The position numbers and the translations under genes were made by a program. This document shows positions 10,080 to 18,075 of a stretch of DNA of 64,000 nucleotides, one piece after another. A model generated the notes under the pieces. The model ran no database searches, was not told the origin of the DNA, and was given only the letters and a program-made list of their open reading frames with translations. The stretch comes from Bradyrhizobium jicamae (GTDB taxonomy: Bacteria; Pseudomonadota; Alphaproteobacteria; Rhizobiales; Xanthobacteraceae). Position 1 is the stretch's first letter, and the number at the start of each line of letters is the position of its first letter. The stretch lies in the NCBI RefSeq assembly GCF_018130695.1, contig NZ_JAFCJX010000014.1, positions 1 through 64,000 on the forward strand, in the 5' to 3' direction.

Positions 10080-11423
10080 TTAAGCAGCCGACTTCTGCAG
10101 CTGCTGCCGCGCCGGCAGCTCGATGCGCACGATCAGGCCATGCGGTTGCCGGTCGTGCAGCGACAGCGTGCCGTTGTGCGCGATCACGATGGCGTTGGCG
10201 ATCGACAGCCCGAGGCCAAAGCCTTCCGCCTCGTCCTGGTTGCGCGCGTCGTCGCCGCGCACGAACGGCTCCAGCACATTGGCCTTGTGCAGGTCGGAGA
10301 TGCCGGGACCGTCGTCCTCGATGTCGATGGTGAGGCGCTCGCGCGTCGCGGTGAGACGGACGGTGGCCTCGCCGCCGAACCGCACCGCGTTCTCCAGGAG
10401 GTTGGTGACGCTGCGATGCAGATCGTCGGGCCGCGCGGTCGCCATCGCATGCTCCGGCCCCTCATAGGCGACCTTGTGGCCCATGTCGGCGAACTGGTCG
10501 GTGACGAGCTGCAGCGTGCTCGCGATATCGACCAGCGTCATGGCCTCGAGCCGGCGATCGTTGCGCAGGAACGACAGTACCGACTCCAGCATCGAGCGCA
10601 TCTGGTCGAGATCGCGCAGCATGCGGTGGCGATGGGTCTCGTCCTCGATGAACTCGGCGCGCAGCCGCATCCGCGTGATCGGCGTGCGCAAATCGTGGCT
10701 GATCGCGGCCAGCATCTTGGTGCGATCGTCCATCAGATTGGTGATGCGCTCGCGCATTCGGTTGAGCGCGCGCGCCAGCGAGCGGATCTCCTCCGGCCCG
10801 CGCTCGGGCAGCGGCGCCGCGGCGCCGTTGAGGCTGAAACTTTCGGCGGCCTTGACGAAGGACGACAGCGGCGTGGTCAGCGCCCAGGCCGCCCACAGGC
10901 CGAGCAGGGTCACGCTGATCACCGCGAACATGACCGTCATCATCCACGGCCCGCCCCAGAACGAGCGCGGCGGCCGGTCCGGCATCAGTTTGGCTGAGAC
11001 CATCGCCCCGTCGGGCAGGCGGACCGCGACGCGGCGGATCTCGCCCTCGTTCGGCGCGGTGCCGCCCTGCTGCAGCAGATAGACGTGGTAGCTCGGATCG
11101 AGCCGGCGCAGTGCGTGCAGGCTCTGCGGCTCGAGCTCGATCAGCCCTGTCGGGCTTGCAGAAAGTGCCTCGATCTCGAGCTGCGGGAAGGCGCGCGCGA
11201 AGTCGGCCATCAGGTGCGGCCGCTCGTCGGCCGGTGCGCTGCCGAGCAGTTGGGCTGCGGCGGAGAGCTGGGTGTGCCAGCGGTCCGGCGGCTCGGGCTG
11301 GTCCGGCCGGTGGATCAGGAAGCTGACGGTGAGGATGATGTGCAGCGCGACGATCGAGGCCACGACCAGCGCGGCCATCTGCGCGCCGATTCCCCGCAAG
11401 CTCATGGCGCGCAGCAGATTCAT
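10080..11423 (-). CDS. Sensor histidine kinase (EnvZ-like, HAMP)
   Basis: A 447-residue membrane kinase partner of the response regulator just upstream. Transmembrane helices are at about 16-37 and 160-182, enclosing a periplasmic sensing region of roughly 120 residues. A HAMP segment follows, then the dimerisation/phosphorylation site SHDLRTP with His243, the N box NLLENAVRFGG, and the G boxes DDGPGIS and GFGLGLSIA. The start at 11423 lies two bases beyond the regulator's stop codon, so they form one operon. The signal is unknown; overall layout resembles EnvZ. Confidence 0.9.
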   Translation of the reverse strand: MNLLRAMSLRGIGAQMAALVVASIVALHIILTVSFLIHRPDQPEPPDRWHTQLSAAAQLLGSAPADERPHLMADFARAFPQLEIEALSASPTGLIELEPQSLHALRRLDPSYHVYLLQQGGTAPNEGEIRRVAVRLPDGAMVSAKLMPDRPPRSFWGGPWMMTVMFAVISVTLLGLWAAWALTTPLSSFVKAAESFSLNGAAAPLPERGPEEIRSLARALNRMRERITNLMDDRTKMLAAISHDLRTPITRMRLRAEFIEDETHRHRMLRDLDQMRSMLESVLSFLRNDRRLEAMTLVDIASTLQLVTDQFADMGHKVAYEGPEHAMATARPDDLHRSVTNLLENAVRFGGEATVRLTATRERLTIDIEDDGPGISDLHKANVLEPFVRGDDARNQDEAEGFGLGLSIANAIVIAHNGTLSLHDRQPHGLIVRIELPARQQLQKSAA

Positions 11424-11425
11424 CG

Positions 11426-12163
11426 TTAGTGGGTTGCGGGAGCAACCGCCTCGACACGCGGGGTGAACATGTAGCCGCCAGACCGCACCGTCTTGATCAT
11501 GGTGGCTTCCTGCGGATCGGGCTCGATCTTGCGGCGGATGCGGCTGACCAGCACGTCGATCGAACGCTCGAACGAGCCGGCGCTGCGGCCCTGGGTGAGG
11601 TCGAGCAGGCTGTCGCGCGACAGCACGCGGCCGGGCCGCTCGCAAAAGGTGCGCAGCAGGTCGAACTCGGCGCTGGTCATGGCGACGCGTGCGCCTTCCG
11701 GATTGCGCAGTTCCCGGAGACGAATGTCGATGGTCCAGCCGAGGAAGTTGAGCGTGGTCGCGCCCTCGATCGCGCTGGCGTTGCGCGCGGCGGCCTGCCG
11801 GCGCAGCACGGCGTTGATGCGGGCCAGCAATTCGCGCGGGTTGAACGGTTTTGCCAGATAGTCGTCGGCGCCCATCTCGAGGCCGAGGATGCGGTCGACG
11901 TCCTCGCCGCGCGCGGTCAGCATGATGATCGGCGTCTGCGATTCCTGCCGGACCTTGCGGCACAGGCTGAGGCCGTCCTCGCCGGGCAGCATCACGTCGA
12001 GGATCAGCAGATCGACGCGGTGGTCGGCCATCGCCCGGGCCATCTCGCGGCCGTCGGAGGCGGTGGTGACGTTGCAGGAATTGGTGCGGAGGTACTTTGC
12101 GATGAGCGCCCGCGTCTCGCGGTCGTCCTCAACGACTAGGATGTTCGGTTGTGTCTGGGCCAT
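11426..12163 (-). CDS. OmpR-family response regulator
   Basis: A 245-residue two-domain regulator. The receiver has the acidic pair in VVEDD, the phosphoacceptor Asp56 in LLILDVMLPG, Thr83 in MLTARG and Lys105 in YLAKPFNP. The C-terminal winged-helix domain contains MTSAEFDLLRTFCERPGRVLSRD and a RSIDVLVSRIRRKIE recognition region. The start at 12163 (MAQTQPNILVVEDD) is chosen over upstream in-frame codons because these lack homology. First gene of a two-gene operon with the kinase. Confidence 0.93.
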   Translation of the reverse strand: MAQTQPNILVVEDDRETRALIAKYLRTNSCNVTTASDGREMARAMADHRVDLLILDVMLPGEDGLSLCRKVRQESQTPIIMLTARGEDVDRILGLEMGADDYLAKPFNPRELLARINAVLRRQAAARNASAIEGATTLNFLGWTIDIRLRELRNPEGARVAMTSAEFDLLRTFCERPGRVLSRDSLLDLTQGRSAGSFERSIDVLVSRIRRKIEPDPQEATMIKTVRSGGYMFTPRVEAVAPATH

Positions 12164-12332
12164 GCCGACCTTTTTGTCGGAGATTCGAGCAACACGGTGA
12201 ACAATTTTATTTCGTTTTGTTTCTATAACTACCCGGGAAATGCCGGGCAATAGCTTGGAAAGGGACAAGAAAGCCCCTGTTAAGGCGGTTAACCATACGG
12301 TTTTTGCGTTGCAGCTCAATTTTGGAGGGAGA

Positions 12333-12926
12333 ATGACCTCGATTTCGGCGGCATCCGCGAACGCTCACCAGTCGCCGTTGCAGCGGCTGCAGGATGAGCT
12401 TCAGTCGGAAGTCAGTTCAGGGACCATCAGTTCATCCGATCAGGACGCGCTGTCGTCAGCACTATCGGACATCGATTCCTCGCTACAGGCCAGCCGTTCC
12501 AGCGACGAAGCCAGCGGCACCCGGCCGTCGCACGGTGAGCTCAAGTCGAAGATCGACGACCTGATCAGCGGCGAAGTCGCCTCCGGCAAGCTGACCAGCG
12601 ACCAGGCGACCGAGCTGCAGGGCGTGTTCAAGGCTGCCTTCGCCAATGGCCCCGGCGGGGCCGGTGGTCCAGGTGGCCCTGGCGGTCCTGGCAGTGCCGG
12701 TGGACCTCCGCCCGGCCCGCCGCCCGATGACGCTTCGGCTTCCAGCGACGGCAGCAGCGACAGTTCGGCTACGAGCTCGATCAGCGACGTCTTGCAGCAG
12801 TTCCTGCAGTCGCTGCAGCAATCGCTGTCGGCCTCGTCGAGCACCTACGGTTCGGACGGCAGCTCCTCCTCCTCATCATCGGGCAGCAGCTCGTTCTCGG
12901 CGCTCCTGATCGACTACAAATCCTGA
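12333..12926 (+). CDS. Ser/Gly/Pro-rich protein with duplicated helical motif
   Basis: A 197-residue protein of unknown function, divergent from the response regulator. The N-terminal half holds two related segments: one around residues 20-50 (LQSEVSSGTISSSDQDAL) and one around 75-105 (ISGEVASGKLTSDQATEL), suggesting an internal duplication of an E-V-x-S-G-x-x-x-S-x-x-x-x-x-L unit. These are followed by a Gly/Pro linker and a polyserine tail. There is no signal peptide or membrane helix. A GGAGGGA ribosome binding site precedes the ATG. Confidence 0.75.
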   Translation: MTSISAASANAHQSPLQRLQDELQSEVSSGTISSSDQDALSSALSDIDSSLQASRSSDEASGTRPSHGELKSKIDDLISGEVASGKLTSDQATELQGVFKAAFANGPGGAGGPGGPGGPGSAGGPPPGPPPDDASASSDGSSDSSATSSISDVLQQFLQSLQQSLSASSSTYGSDGSSSSSSSGSSSFSALLIDYKS

Positions 12927-13052
12927 TATCGCTCCGTTCTGAGGTGCAGTCATCCTTCCCGAAAGGGAAGGGTGGCTGTCGCATTTGGCGGCCGAGGAAC
13001 CCGCTGTTGTGCAACGCGTTGGTTTTCTACTCATTTGCGCATGGAGGTTGCG

Positions 13053-13430
13053 ATGGCAGTCGAGGCCGTGACCAGGCCGCATCAATTGATTGCAAGCGAT
13101 CGCGTCGAGGGCACGGCGGTGCGGCGGCCCAGCGGCGACATGATCGGCCACATCGAGCGGCTGATGATCGACAAGATCTCGGGCAAGGTGTCCTACGCCA
13201 TCCTCAGCTTCGGCGGCTTCCTCGGCATCGGCACCAATCTCATTCCGCTGCCCTGGGGCCGGCTGCACTACAATCCGAAATTCGAAGCCTATGAACTCGA
13301 CGTCGACGACGAGGAGTTGAAGCGCGCGCCGTCGTTCCGCGCCGACAAGGATTTCGATTGGGGCGATCGCTCGCAGGAAGCGGAGTTGCATCGCTACTAC
13401 GGCGTTCCGCCCTATTGGGGCGGCTTTTGA
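13053..13430 (+). CDS. PRC-barrel domain protein (cytosolic)
   Basis: A 125-residue protein consisting mainly of one PRC-barrel domain, a small beta fold that binds other macromolecules in RNA processing and photosystem proteins. Visible strands are GDMIGHIERLMIDKISGKVSYAIL and GFLGIGTNLIPLPWGRLHYN. The start at 13053 is preceded by a GGAGG ribosome binding site. It is followed by a second, exported PRC-barrel gene, so the two may share conditions of expression. There is no signal peptide. Confidence 0.88.
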   Translation: MAVEAVTRPHQLIASDRVEGTAVRRPSGDMIGHIERLMIDKISGKVSYAILSFGGFLGIGTNLIPLPWGRLHYNPKFEAYELDVDDEELKRAPSFRADKDFDWGDRSQEAELHRYYGVPPYWGGF

Positions 13431-13444
13431 TCGCATGTTCCTTA

Positions 13445-13469
13445 GGAACGAGTGCTGACGTGACGGGTT
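13445..13469 (+). promoter_or_regulatory. Candidate EcfG-type general stress promoter
   Basis: GGAAC, 16 bp, GGTT, compared with the alphaproteobacterial EcfG consensus GGAAC-N16/17-CGTT. It lies about 40 bp upstream of the exported PRC-barrel gene, a type of gene often in this regulon. One mismatch in the -10 element. Confidence 0.4.
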
Positions 13470-13506
13470 CTCCACCCATGATTTTGTGAACTGAGGAGAG
13501 CCAACA

Positions 13507-14052
13507 ATGTTAGCTAAAACCATCATGGCCGGCGTCGCCGGTTCCGTGTTGCTTGCGAGTGCCGCGTTCGCACAGACGCCGACCGAACCCAAGAAGACCG
13601 AGATGGCGCCGTCGGCAACCACGACGACGACGACCACTGTTTCGCCGACATCGGCCCAGGGTGAGTGGCGCGCGTCGAAGGTCGTCGGTCTCAGCGTTTA
13701 CAACGACAAGAATGAGAGCGTCGGCTCGATCAACGATCTCCTGATGGAGAAGAGCGGTGCCATCAAGATGGTCGTGATCGGCGTCGGCGGCTTCCTCGGC
13801 GTCGGCGAGCATCTGGTCGCTGTGCCGATCGAGAAGGTGAAATTCGCCACCGAGCCGGTCGCCTACACCGGCACGGCCAGCACCACCAACACCGGCCCGT
13901 CGAGCACGAACAAGACCTCGACCACCACCACGGGCGCGGCGCCGGCTGCGACGACCTCGAAGCCCAATCCGTGGTACCCGGACCATGCCGTCTTCAACGC
14001 CACCAAGGATGAGCTGAAGGCGATGCCGGAGTTCAAGTACACCACGCAGTAA
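13507..14052 (+). CDS. Exported PRC-barrel domain protein
   Basis: A 181-residue protein with a signal peptide ending in ASAAFAQ (about residue 21). A Thr-rich stretch follows, then a PRC-barrel domain (about 52-115) with VVGLSVYNDKNESVGSINDLLM and GGFLGVGEHLVAVPIEKV. The C-terminal part is another Thr/Ser-rich linker and a short WYPDHAVFNATKDELKAMPEF block that recurs in rhizobial PRC-barrel proteins. A possible stress promoter and a strong terminator bracket it, so it appears to be transcribed alone. Confidence 0.88.
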   Translation: MLAKTIMAGVAGSVLLASAAFAQTPTEPKKTEMAPSATTTTTTTVSPTSAQGEWRASKVVGLSVYNDKNESVGSINDLLMEKSGAIKMVVIGVGGFLGVGEHLVAVPIEKVKFATEPVAYTGTASTTNTGPSSTNKTSTTTTGAAPAATTSKPNPWYPDHAVFNATKDELKAMPEFKYTTQ

Positions 14053-14107
14053 AGGCTGTGCGTCGGTGCAATAAGAAACGCGCCCGGTGCAGCCGGGCGC
14101 GTTTTCG
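14040..14107 (+). terminator. Rho-independent terminator, first copy of a duplicated segment
   Basis: GC-rich stem AACGCGCCCGG / CCGGGCGCGTT at 14077-14103 followed by T residues. The segment from 14040, starting in the last codons of the PRC-barrel gene, is repeated almost exactly at 14513-14580. Confidence 0.85.
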
Positions 14108-14277
14108 TTGGATCGATCGCGCGCCGGTTGGCTTTGCAGCGACGACTTGTCTCGCCCTGGCGCTCATCTACACGGACGCGATGGTGCAGCGCATCCTATC
14201 AGCCAGGATATCCCGATGTTAGGCTCGGTTGCGGCAGGAGCACCCTGCATCCTGCCTGACAGCAACGGGAGGACGAC

Positions 14278-14493
14278 ATGGCTGAGAGCGTCTACAAGGT
14301 CATCGAGCTGATCGGCACCAGCAAGGAGTCCTGGGAAAAGGCGGCCGCTGCGGCCGTCGCCAGAGCCAGCAAAACCCTCCGGGATCTTCGCGTCGCCGAA
14401 GTCGTCAAGCTCGATCTGCAACTGGACGCCAAGGGCAAGGTCGAAGCCTACCGCGCCAAGCTGAATGTCTCGTTCAAGTTCGAGGGCTCGTAG
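14278..14493 (+). CDS. Dodecin family flavin-binding protein
   Basis: A 71-residue protein matching dodecins, small proteins that assemble into a hollow dodecamer storing or buffering flavins. The pattern VYKVIELIGTSKESWEKAAAAAVARA at the N-terminus and VVKLDLQLDAKGKVEAYRAKLNVSFKFE at the C-terminus is typical, with the expected beta-alpha-beta-beta layout. It stands alone between two copies of a duplicated terminator segment. Confidence 0.9.
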   Translation: MAESVYKVIELIGTSKESWEKAAAAAVARASKTLRDLRVAEVVKLDLQLDAKGKVEAYRAKLNVSFKFEGS

Positions 14494-14512
14494 CGATAGC
14501 GGAATTCAGAGA

Positions 14513-14580
14513 CACCACGCAGTAAGGCTGTGCGTCGGTGAGAAGAGCAACGCGCCCGGTGCCGCCGGGCGCGTTTTTTC
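14513..14580 (+). terminator. Rho-independent terminator, second copy
   Basis: Stem AACGCGCCCGG / CCGGGCGCGTT followed by six T residues. The whole segment copies 14040-14107, including a relic of the end of the PRC-barrel gene (ACCACGCAGTAA). Confidence 0.85.
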
Positions 14581-14582
14581 TT

Positions 14583-14648
14583 ACCTCGCCCCGCTTGCGG
14601 GGAGAGATCGACGCGCTCTTGCGCGGCGGGTGAGGGGGAGTCTCCGCG
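14583..14648. repeat. Half of a family A palindromic repeat
   Basis: CGCCCCGCTTGCGGGGAGAG followed by GGGTGAGGGGGAGTCTCCGC. Its usual mirror half is missing here; a related half lies at 15474-15584, beyond the toxin-antitoxin pair. Confidence 0.65.
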
Positions 14649-14669
14649 CACTGGCTATCACCTGTTTTG

Positions 14670-14978
14670 TCAGACCAGTTCGAGCTTCAATGACCGCCCA
14701 ACCATGCGGGCCGCCCGTTGCAAGGTGTTGAGCGTGACATTGCCGTCTTTGGGATCGAGCAGACGGCCAATCTGGCTGCGGCTGGTCTTCATCCGGGTTG
14801 CCAGGCCATTACGCGAGATATTGTTCGCCTTCATGGCCTCAGCAATTTGCCAGGCCAGAACTTCCTTGATGGCCACGGCCTGAAATTCCTCAAGCTTGCC
14901 GTCTTCCTTCAGAAGATCGTCGAGCGTGCTCAACCGGGCCGCCGAACGGGGCGATTTCTTTTTCCTGGTCTTGGTCAT
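14670..14978 (-). CDS. HTH (XRE) antitoxin, HigA-like
   Basis: A 102-residue DNA-binding protein downstream of the toxin. The helix-turn-helix lies at about residues 52-80 in ISRNGLATRMKTSRSQIGRLL. The basic N-terminus (KTRKKKSPRS) precedes it. The ATG at 14978 is chosen because a GAGGAAG ribosome binding site lies just before it; an in-frame TTG at 14993 overlapping the toxin stop is the alternative. It should neutralise the toxin and repress the operon through the palindrome upstream. Confidence 0.85.
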   Translation of the reverse strand: MTKTRKKKSPRSAARLSTLDDLLKEDGKLEEFQAVAIKEVLAWQIAEAMKANNISRNGLATRMKTSRSQIGRLLDPKDGNVTLNTLQRAARMVGRSLKLELV

Positions 14979-14989
14979 TCGCGGCTTCC

Positions 14990-15343
14990 TCAAGCTTCAA
15001 ATTCCTTCTTGCGCCTGCGCGCCAGCAAGAGTTCGTCATCGGGGGTCTTCTGGGTTTTCTTGATGAAGCCGTGAAGAACCACGATGCGATCCCGCGTTAT
15101 GCAGAACAGCGTCCGGGCGATACGCTGACTCGGAAGGCTGGTCCGGACCTCCCACAAGCCGTCGCCCATGGCCCGGCACAGCGGCATGCCGACCGGCCAA
15201 CGAAACTGGACCCGCATCAGATCGAGCCCGATGGCGTTGCGATCCCTGTCATCGAGAGAGCGAAGCCAGTCGCGAACCACCTCGCTCCCGCCGCGCGTGC
15301 GATAGAACACGACCGGAATCTTGCGAGGCGTCTCACGAGCCAT
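14990..15343 (-). CDS. RelE/HigB-like toxin (phage Gp49-like)
   Basis: A 117-residue protein of the Gp49-like/HigB group of the RelE superfamily, mRNA interferases acting on the ribosome. Typical features are VVFYRTRGGSEVVRDWLRSL at the N-terminus, CRAMGDGLWEVRTSLPSQRIARTLFCI in the centre, and LHGFIKKTQKTPDDELLLARRRKKEF at the C-terminus. Toxin precedes antitoxin, as in higBA loci. The gene pair lies between two repeat halves, consistent with a mobile or recently acquired module. Confidence 0.85.
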   Translation of the reverse strand: MARETPRKIPVVFYRTRGGSEVVRDWLRSLDDRDRNAIGLDLMRVQFRWPVGMPLCRAMGDGLWEVRTSLPSQRIARTLFCITRDRIVVLHGFIKKTQKTPDDELLLARRRKKEFEA

Positions 15344-15353
15344 GCTGTACTAC

Positions 15354-15373
15354 ATATGGTACATGTACCATAT
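15354..15373 (-). promoter_or_regulatory. Probable HigA operator
   Basis: A perfect 20-bp palindrome, ATATGGTACATGTACCATAT, starting 10 bp upstream of the toxin start codon and lying in an A/T-rich promoter region. Its position fits autoregulation by the antitoxin. Confidence 0.7.
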
Positions 15374-15473
15374 AATGGTCATTGGGTGCAAGGGAATGGA
15401 AAAGCATCATAGAGTGTAGGCGATTCACGGCGCGATTGAAGGCGCACGCGGAGGTCGCTCTCAGGTCGACGTG

Positions 15474-15584
15474 CACTTGCGCGGCGGTTGAGAGGGAGTC
15501 TTTCCGAGCATACCCTTTTCGCGGGGCAGCCCCTCATCCCGACCTTCTCCCCGCTAAGAAGAGCGGGGAGAAGGGGAGATCTTA
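15474..15584. repeat. Family A palindromic repeat (partial, degenerate)
   Basis: TTGCGCGGCGGTTGAGAGGG followed by AGCCCCTCATCCCGACCTTC and a CTCCCCGCTaagaAGCGGGGAG hairpin. It lies between the toxin-antitoxin promoter and the end of the binding-protein gene. Confidence 0.65.
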
Positions 15585-16793
15585 ATGCGTCACCAGCGGG
15601 CAGCCGCCCTTGTCGAGCGGGCGGAAGGCTTCGTCGCCGGGCACGGTGGCGATCAGCTTGTAGAGGTCCCACTCGCCCTTGGATTCCGACGGCTTCTTGA
15701 CCTCGAACAGATACATGTCGTGGACCATGCGGCCGTCGATGCGGATCTTGCCGTTCTTGGCGAAGAAGTCGTTGACCGGCGTGGCGCGCATCTGCGCCAT
15801 CACCTTCGGCGCCTCGTCGGTGCCGATCGCCTCGATGGCTTTCAGGTAATGCATGGTCGCCGAATAGAGACCGGCCTGGATCATGGTCGGCATGTGGCCG
15901 ACCTTCTCGTTGAAGCGTTTTGAGAAGGCGCGGGTCTCGTCGTTCATGTCCCAGTAGAAGGCGTCGGTGACGATCAGGCCTTCGGTGGCCTTGATGCCGA
16001 GCGAATGCGTGTCGGTGATCTCCTGCAAGAGCGCGATCATCTTCTGGCCGCCCTGGGTCAGGCCGAATTCGGAGGCCTGCTTCAGCGCGTTGGTGGTGTC
16101 GCCGCCGGCGTTGGCCAGCGCCACGACCTTGGCCTTCGAGGCTTGCGCCTGCAGCAAATAGGACGAGAAGTCGGACGAGTTCAGGGGATGACGGACGTCG
16201 CCCAGAACCTTGCCGCCGCTCTCCTTGACCACGTTCGCCGCGTCGCGCTCCAGCGCCATGCCGAAGGCGTAGTCGGCGGTGACGAAGAACCAGGTGTCCT
16301 CGCCGCGCTTGACCATCGCCTTGCCGGCAACATTCGACAGCGCGTAGGTGTCGTAGGTCCAGTGCACCGTGTTGGGCGAGCAGGCGACGCCGGTGATGTC
16401 GGAGGAGCCGCCGCCGGAATTGATGTTGATCCGGTTCTTCTCGCGCGTCAGCGCCGAGATCGGCAGCGCGACCGACGAGGTCGGCACGTCCATGATCGCG
16501 TCGACCTTCTCGTTGTCGTACCAGTTGCGGGCGATGTTGACGCCGACGTCGGGCTTGTTCTGGTGGTCGGCGGCGATCACTTCGATCGGCTTGCCCTTGA
16601 CCTTGCCGCCATAGTCGGCGACCGCCATCTGCACCGCGGCAAGCGAGCCCTTGCCGGTGGCATCCGCATACAGGCTCGACATGTCCGTGAGCACGCCGAG
16701 CTTGACGACGTCGTCGGAAATCTGCGCGTGCGCCGCACCGCCGGAGGCGGCAAGCGCGAGACCGGCCGCAGCGGCGGCCAAAAGTGATTTCAT
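15582..16793 (-). CDS. Branched-chain amino acid ABC transporter binding protein (orphan)
   Basis: A 403-residue periplasmic type I solute-binding protein of the LivJ/LivK-like group. The signal peptide ends near AHAQ (residue 24). The N-terminal lobe begins ISDDVVKLGVLTDMSSLYAD and contains KGKPIEVIAADHQNKPDVG. The C-terminal lobe has TPVNDFFAKNGKIRIDGRMVHDMYLFEVKKPSESKGEWD, a block common in this group. No permease or ATPase gene is adjacent, so the transport partners are elsewhere. The ligand could be an amino acid, amide or aromatic acid. Confidence 0.88.
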   Translation of the reverse strand: MKSLLAAAAAGLALAASGGAAHAQISDDVVKLGVLTDMSSLYADATGKGSLAAVQMAVADYGGKVKGKPIEVIAADHQNKPDVGVNIARNWYDNEKVDAIMDVPTSSVALPISALTREKNRININSGGGSSDITGVACSPNTVHWTYDTYALSNVAGKAMVKRGEDTWFFVTADYAFGMALERDAANVVKESGGKVLGDVRHPLNSSDFSSYLLQAQASKAKVVALANAGGDTTNALKQASEFGLTQGGQKMIALLQEITDTHSLGIKATEGLIVTDAFYWDMNDETRAFSKRFNEKVGHMPTMIQAGLYSATMHYLKAIEAIGTDEAPKVMAQMRATPVNDFFAKNGKIRIDGRMVHDMYLFEVKKPSESKGEWDLYKLIATVPGDEAFRPLDKGGCPLVTH

Positions 16794-16985
16794 GTTTCTT
16801 CTCCCTGGCTTCTTGTTAAGGGCTTAATTCCACAGGCCTGTCTTAGCCGGCCTCGCGAGATGCCGCAAAGCCGACTTTTGGGCATGGCAACGGTATGGAC
16901 GGAGGGTTGTTGCTGATTGAAATGGAATTGGGCTTCGTGTTCCGCTCTCGCTAATATGAACGGCACTCGGAAGCGAGATCACCTC

Positions 16986-17900
16986 ATGATTGCCTTGAAC
17001 CGTCCGGACCTCAGCGACATTCATGCCGGCGATTGGGTGGACCGGCGCTTGCCGGTCGCGTGGCGGCCGTTTACGCGGCTGGCACGGCTCGATCGCCCGG
17101 TGGGGATATGGCTGACACTGTTGCCGTGCTGGGCGGCGCTGATCCAGGCGTCGCACGGATGGCCGGATATTCGGCTACTGCTCGTCTTCTCGCTCGGCGC
17201 GTTGCTGATGCGAAGCGCCGGCTCCACGATCAACGACATCGCCGATCGAAATTTTGACGGCCATGTCGAGCGGACCCGCTTTCGCCCGCTGGCGAGCGGC
17301 CAGATCGGCGTGCCGCAGGCGTTTGTCTTTCTGGCCGTCGAGCTTGCGCTTGCGGCCATGCTGCTGATCTTTCTCACGCCGTTCACGCGGCTGATCGCCA
17401 TCGGCGTGCTGCCGCTGGTGCTGATCTATCCTTTCTGCAAGCGCTTCACCCATTGGCCGCAGGCGATGCTGGGCGCCGCGTTCAACTGGGGCATGCTGAT
17501 GGCATGGGCCGAGATCGCGGGACATGTCCCGGCTGCGGCTGTGCTGATGTGGATCGGGGCGATCGCTTGGCAGATCGGCTATGACACCGTCTATGCCTAT
17601 GTCGACGTGCGCGACGATACGAGCCTCGGGCTGAAGTCGACCGCCATCCTGTTCGGGCCGCACGGCAAGGCGTGCATCGGCCTGTTCTACGCACTGACGG
17701 TCGGTGCCTGGACGATCGGCGGCTGGCTGTCGGGCATGTCGATCGCTTACGGTGCAGGCATGCTCGTCATCGCCGGCCATCTCGCCTGGCAGACCTGGCG
17801 GCTCGACCTTGCGCGACCGGAGCTGAGCTACCGGCTGTTCCTGTCGAATATTCTCACCGGCGCGTTGCTCGCGATCACCACGTTGATCGGAACGTGGTGA
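16986..17900 (+). CDS. ubiA: 4-hydroxybenzoate polyprenyltransferase UbiA
   Basis: A 304-residue integral membrane prenyltransferase attaching the polyprenyl chain to 4-hydroxybenzoate in ubiquinone synthesis. The first Asp-rich motif is NDIADRNFDGHVERT and the second is DVRDDTSLGLKS; both bind Mg-diphosphate. LARLDRPVGIWLTLLPCWA and about eight hydrophobic helices fit the family. The start at 16986 removes a short unsupported N-terminal extension; an ATG at 16956 in the same frame is possible. It stands alone between a divergent binding protein and a repeat. Confidence 0.93.
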   Translation: MIALNRPDLSDIHAGDWVDRRLPVAWRPFTRLARLDRPVGIWLTLLPCWAALIQASHGWPDIRLLLVFSLGALLMRSAGSTINDIADRNFDGHVERTRFRPLASGQIGVPQAFVFLAVELALAAMLLIFLTPFTRLIAIGVLPLVLIYPFCKRFTHWPQAMLGAAFNWGMLMAWAEIAGHVPAAAVLMWIGAIAWQIGYDTVYAYVDVRDDTSLGLKSTAILFGPHGKACIGLFYALTVGAWTIGGWLSGMSIAYGAGMLVIAGHLAWQTWRLDLARPELSYRLFLSNILTGALLAITTLIGTW

Positions 17901-17932
17901 GCTAATCTCTCCAAGCTGAACGTTGGATGGGC

Positions 17933-18065
17933 TCCCTCTCCCGCTTGCGGGGGAGGGCGGGGTGGGGGTGTCTCCGCACCAGGATTCCCTGCGTGGAGAG
18001 AGCCCCCACCCGCCGCGCTCTTTGAGCGCGTCGGCCTCCCCCGCACGCGGGAGAGGCGAAGGGAG
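17933..18065. repeat. Palindromic repeat (family A)
   Basis: Outer arms GCTCCCTCTCCCGCTTGCGG and CCGCACGCGGGAGAGGCG, inner arms GTGGGGGTGTCTCC and GGAGAGAGCCCCCAC. It lies between the stop codons of the convergent ubiA and DUF4403 genes. Confidence 0.8.
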
Positions 18066-18075
18066 CGCGCGAGTT

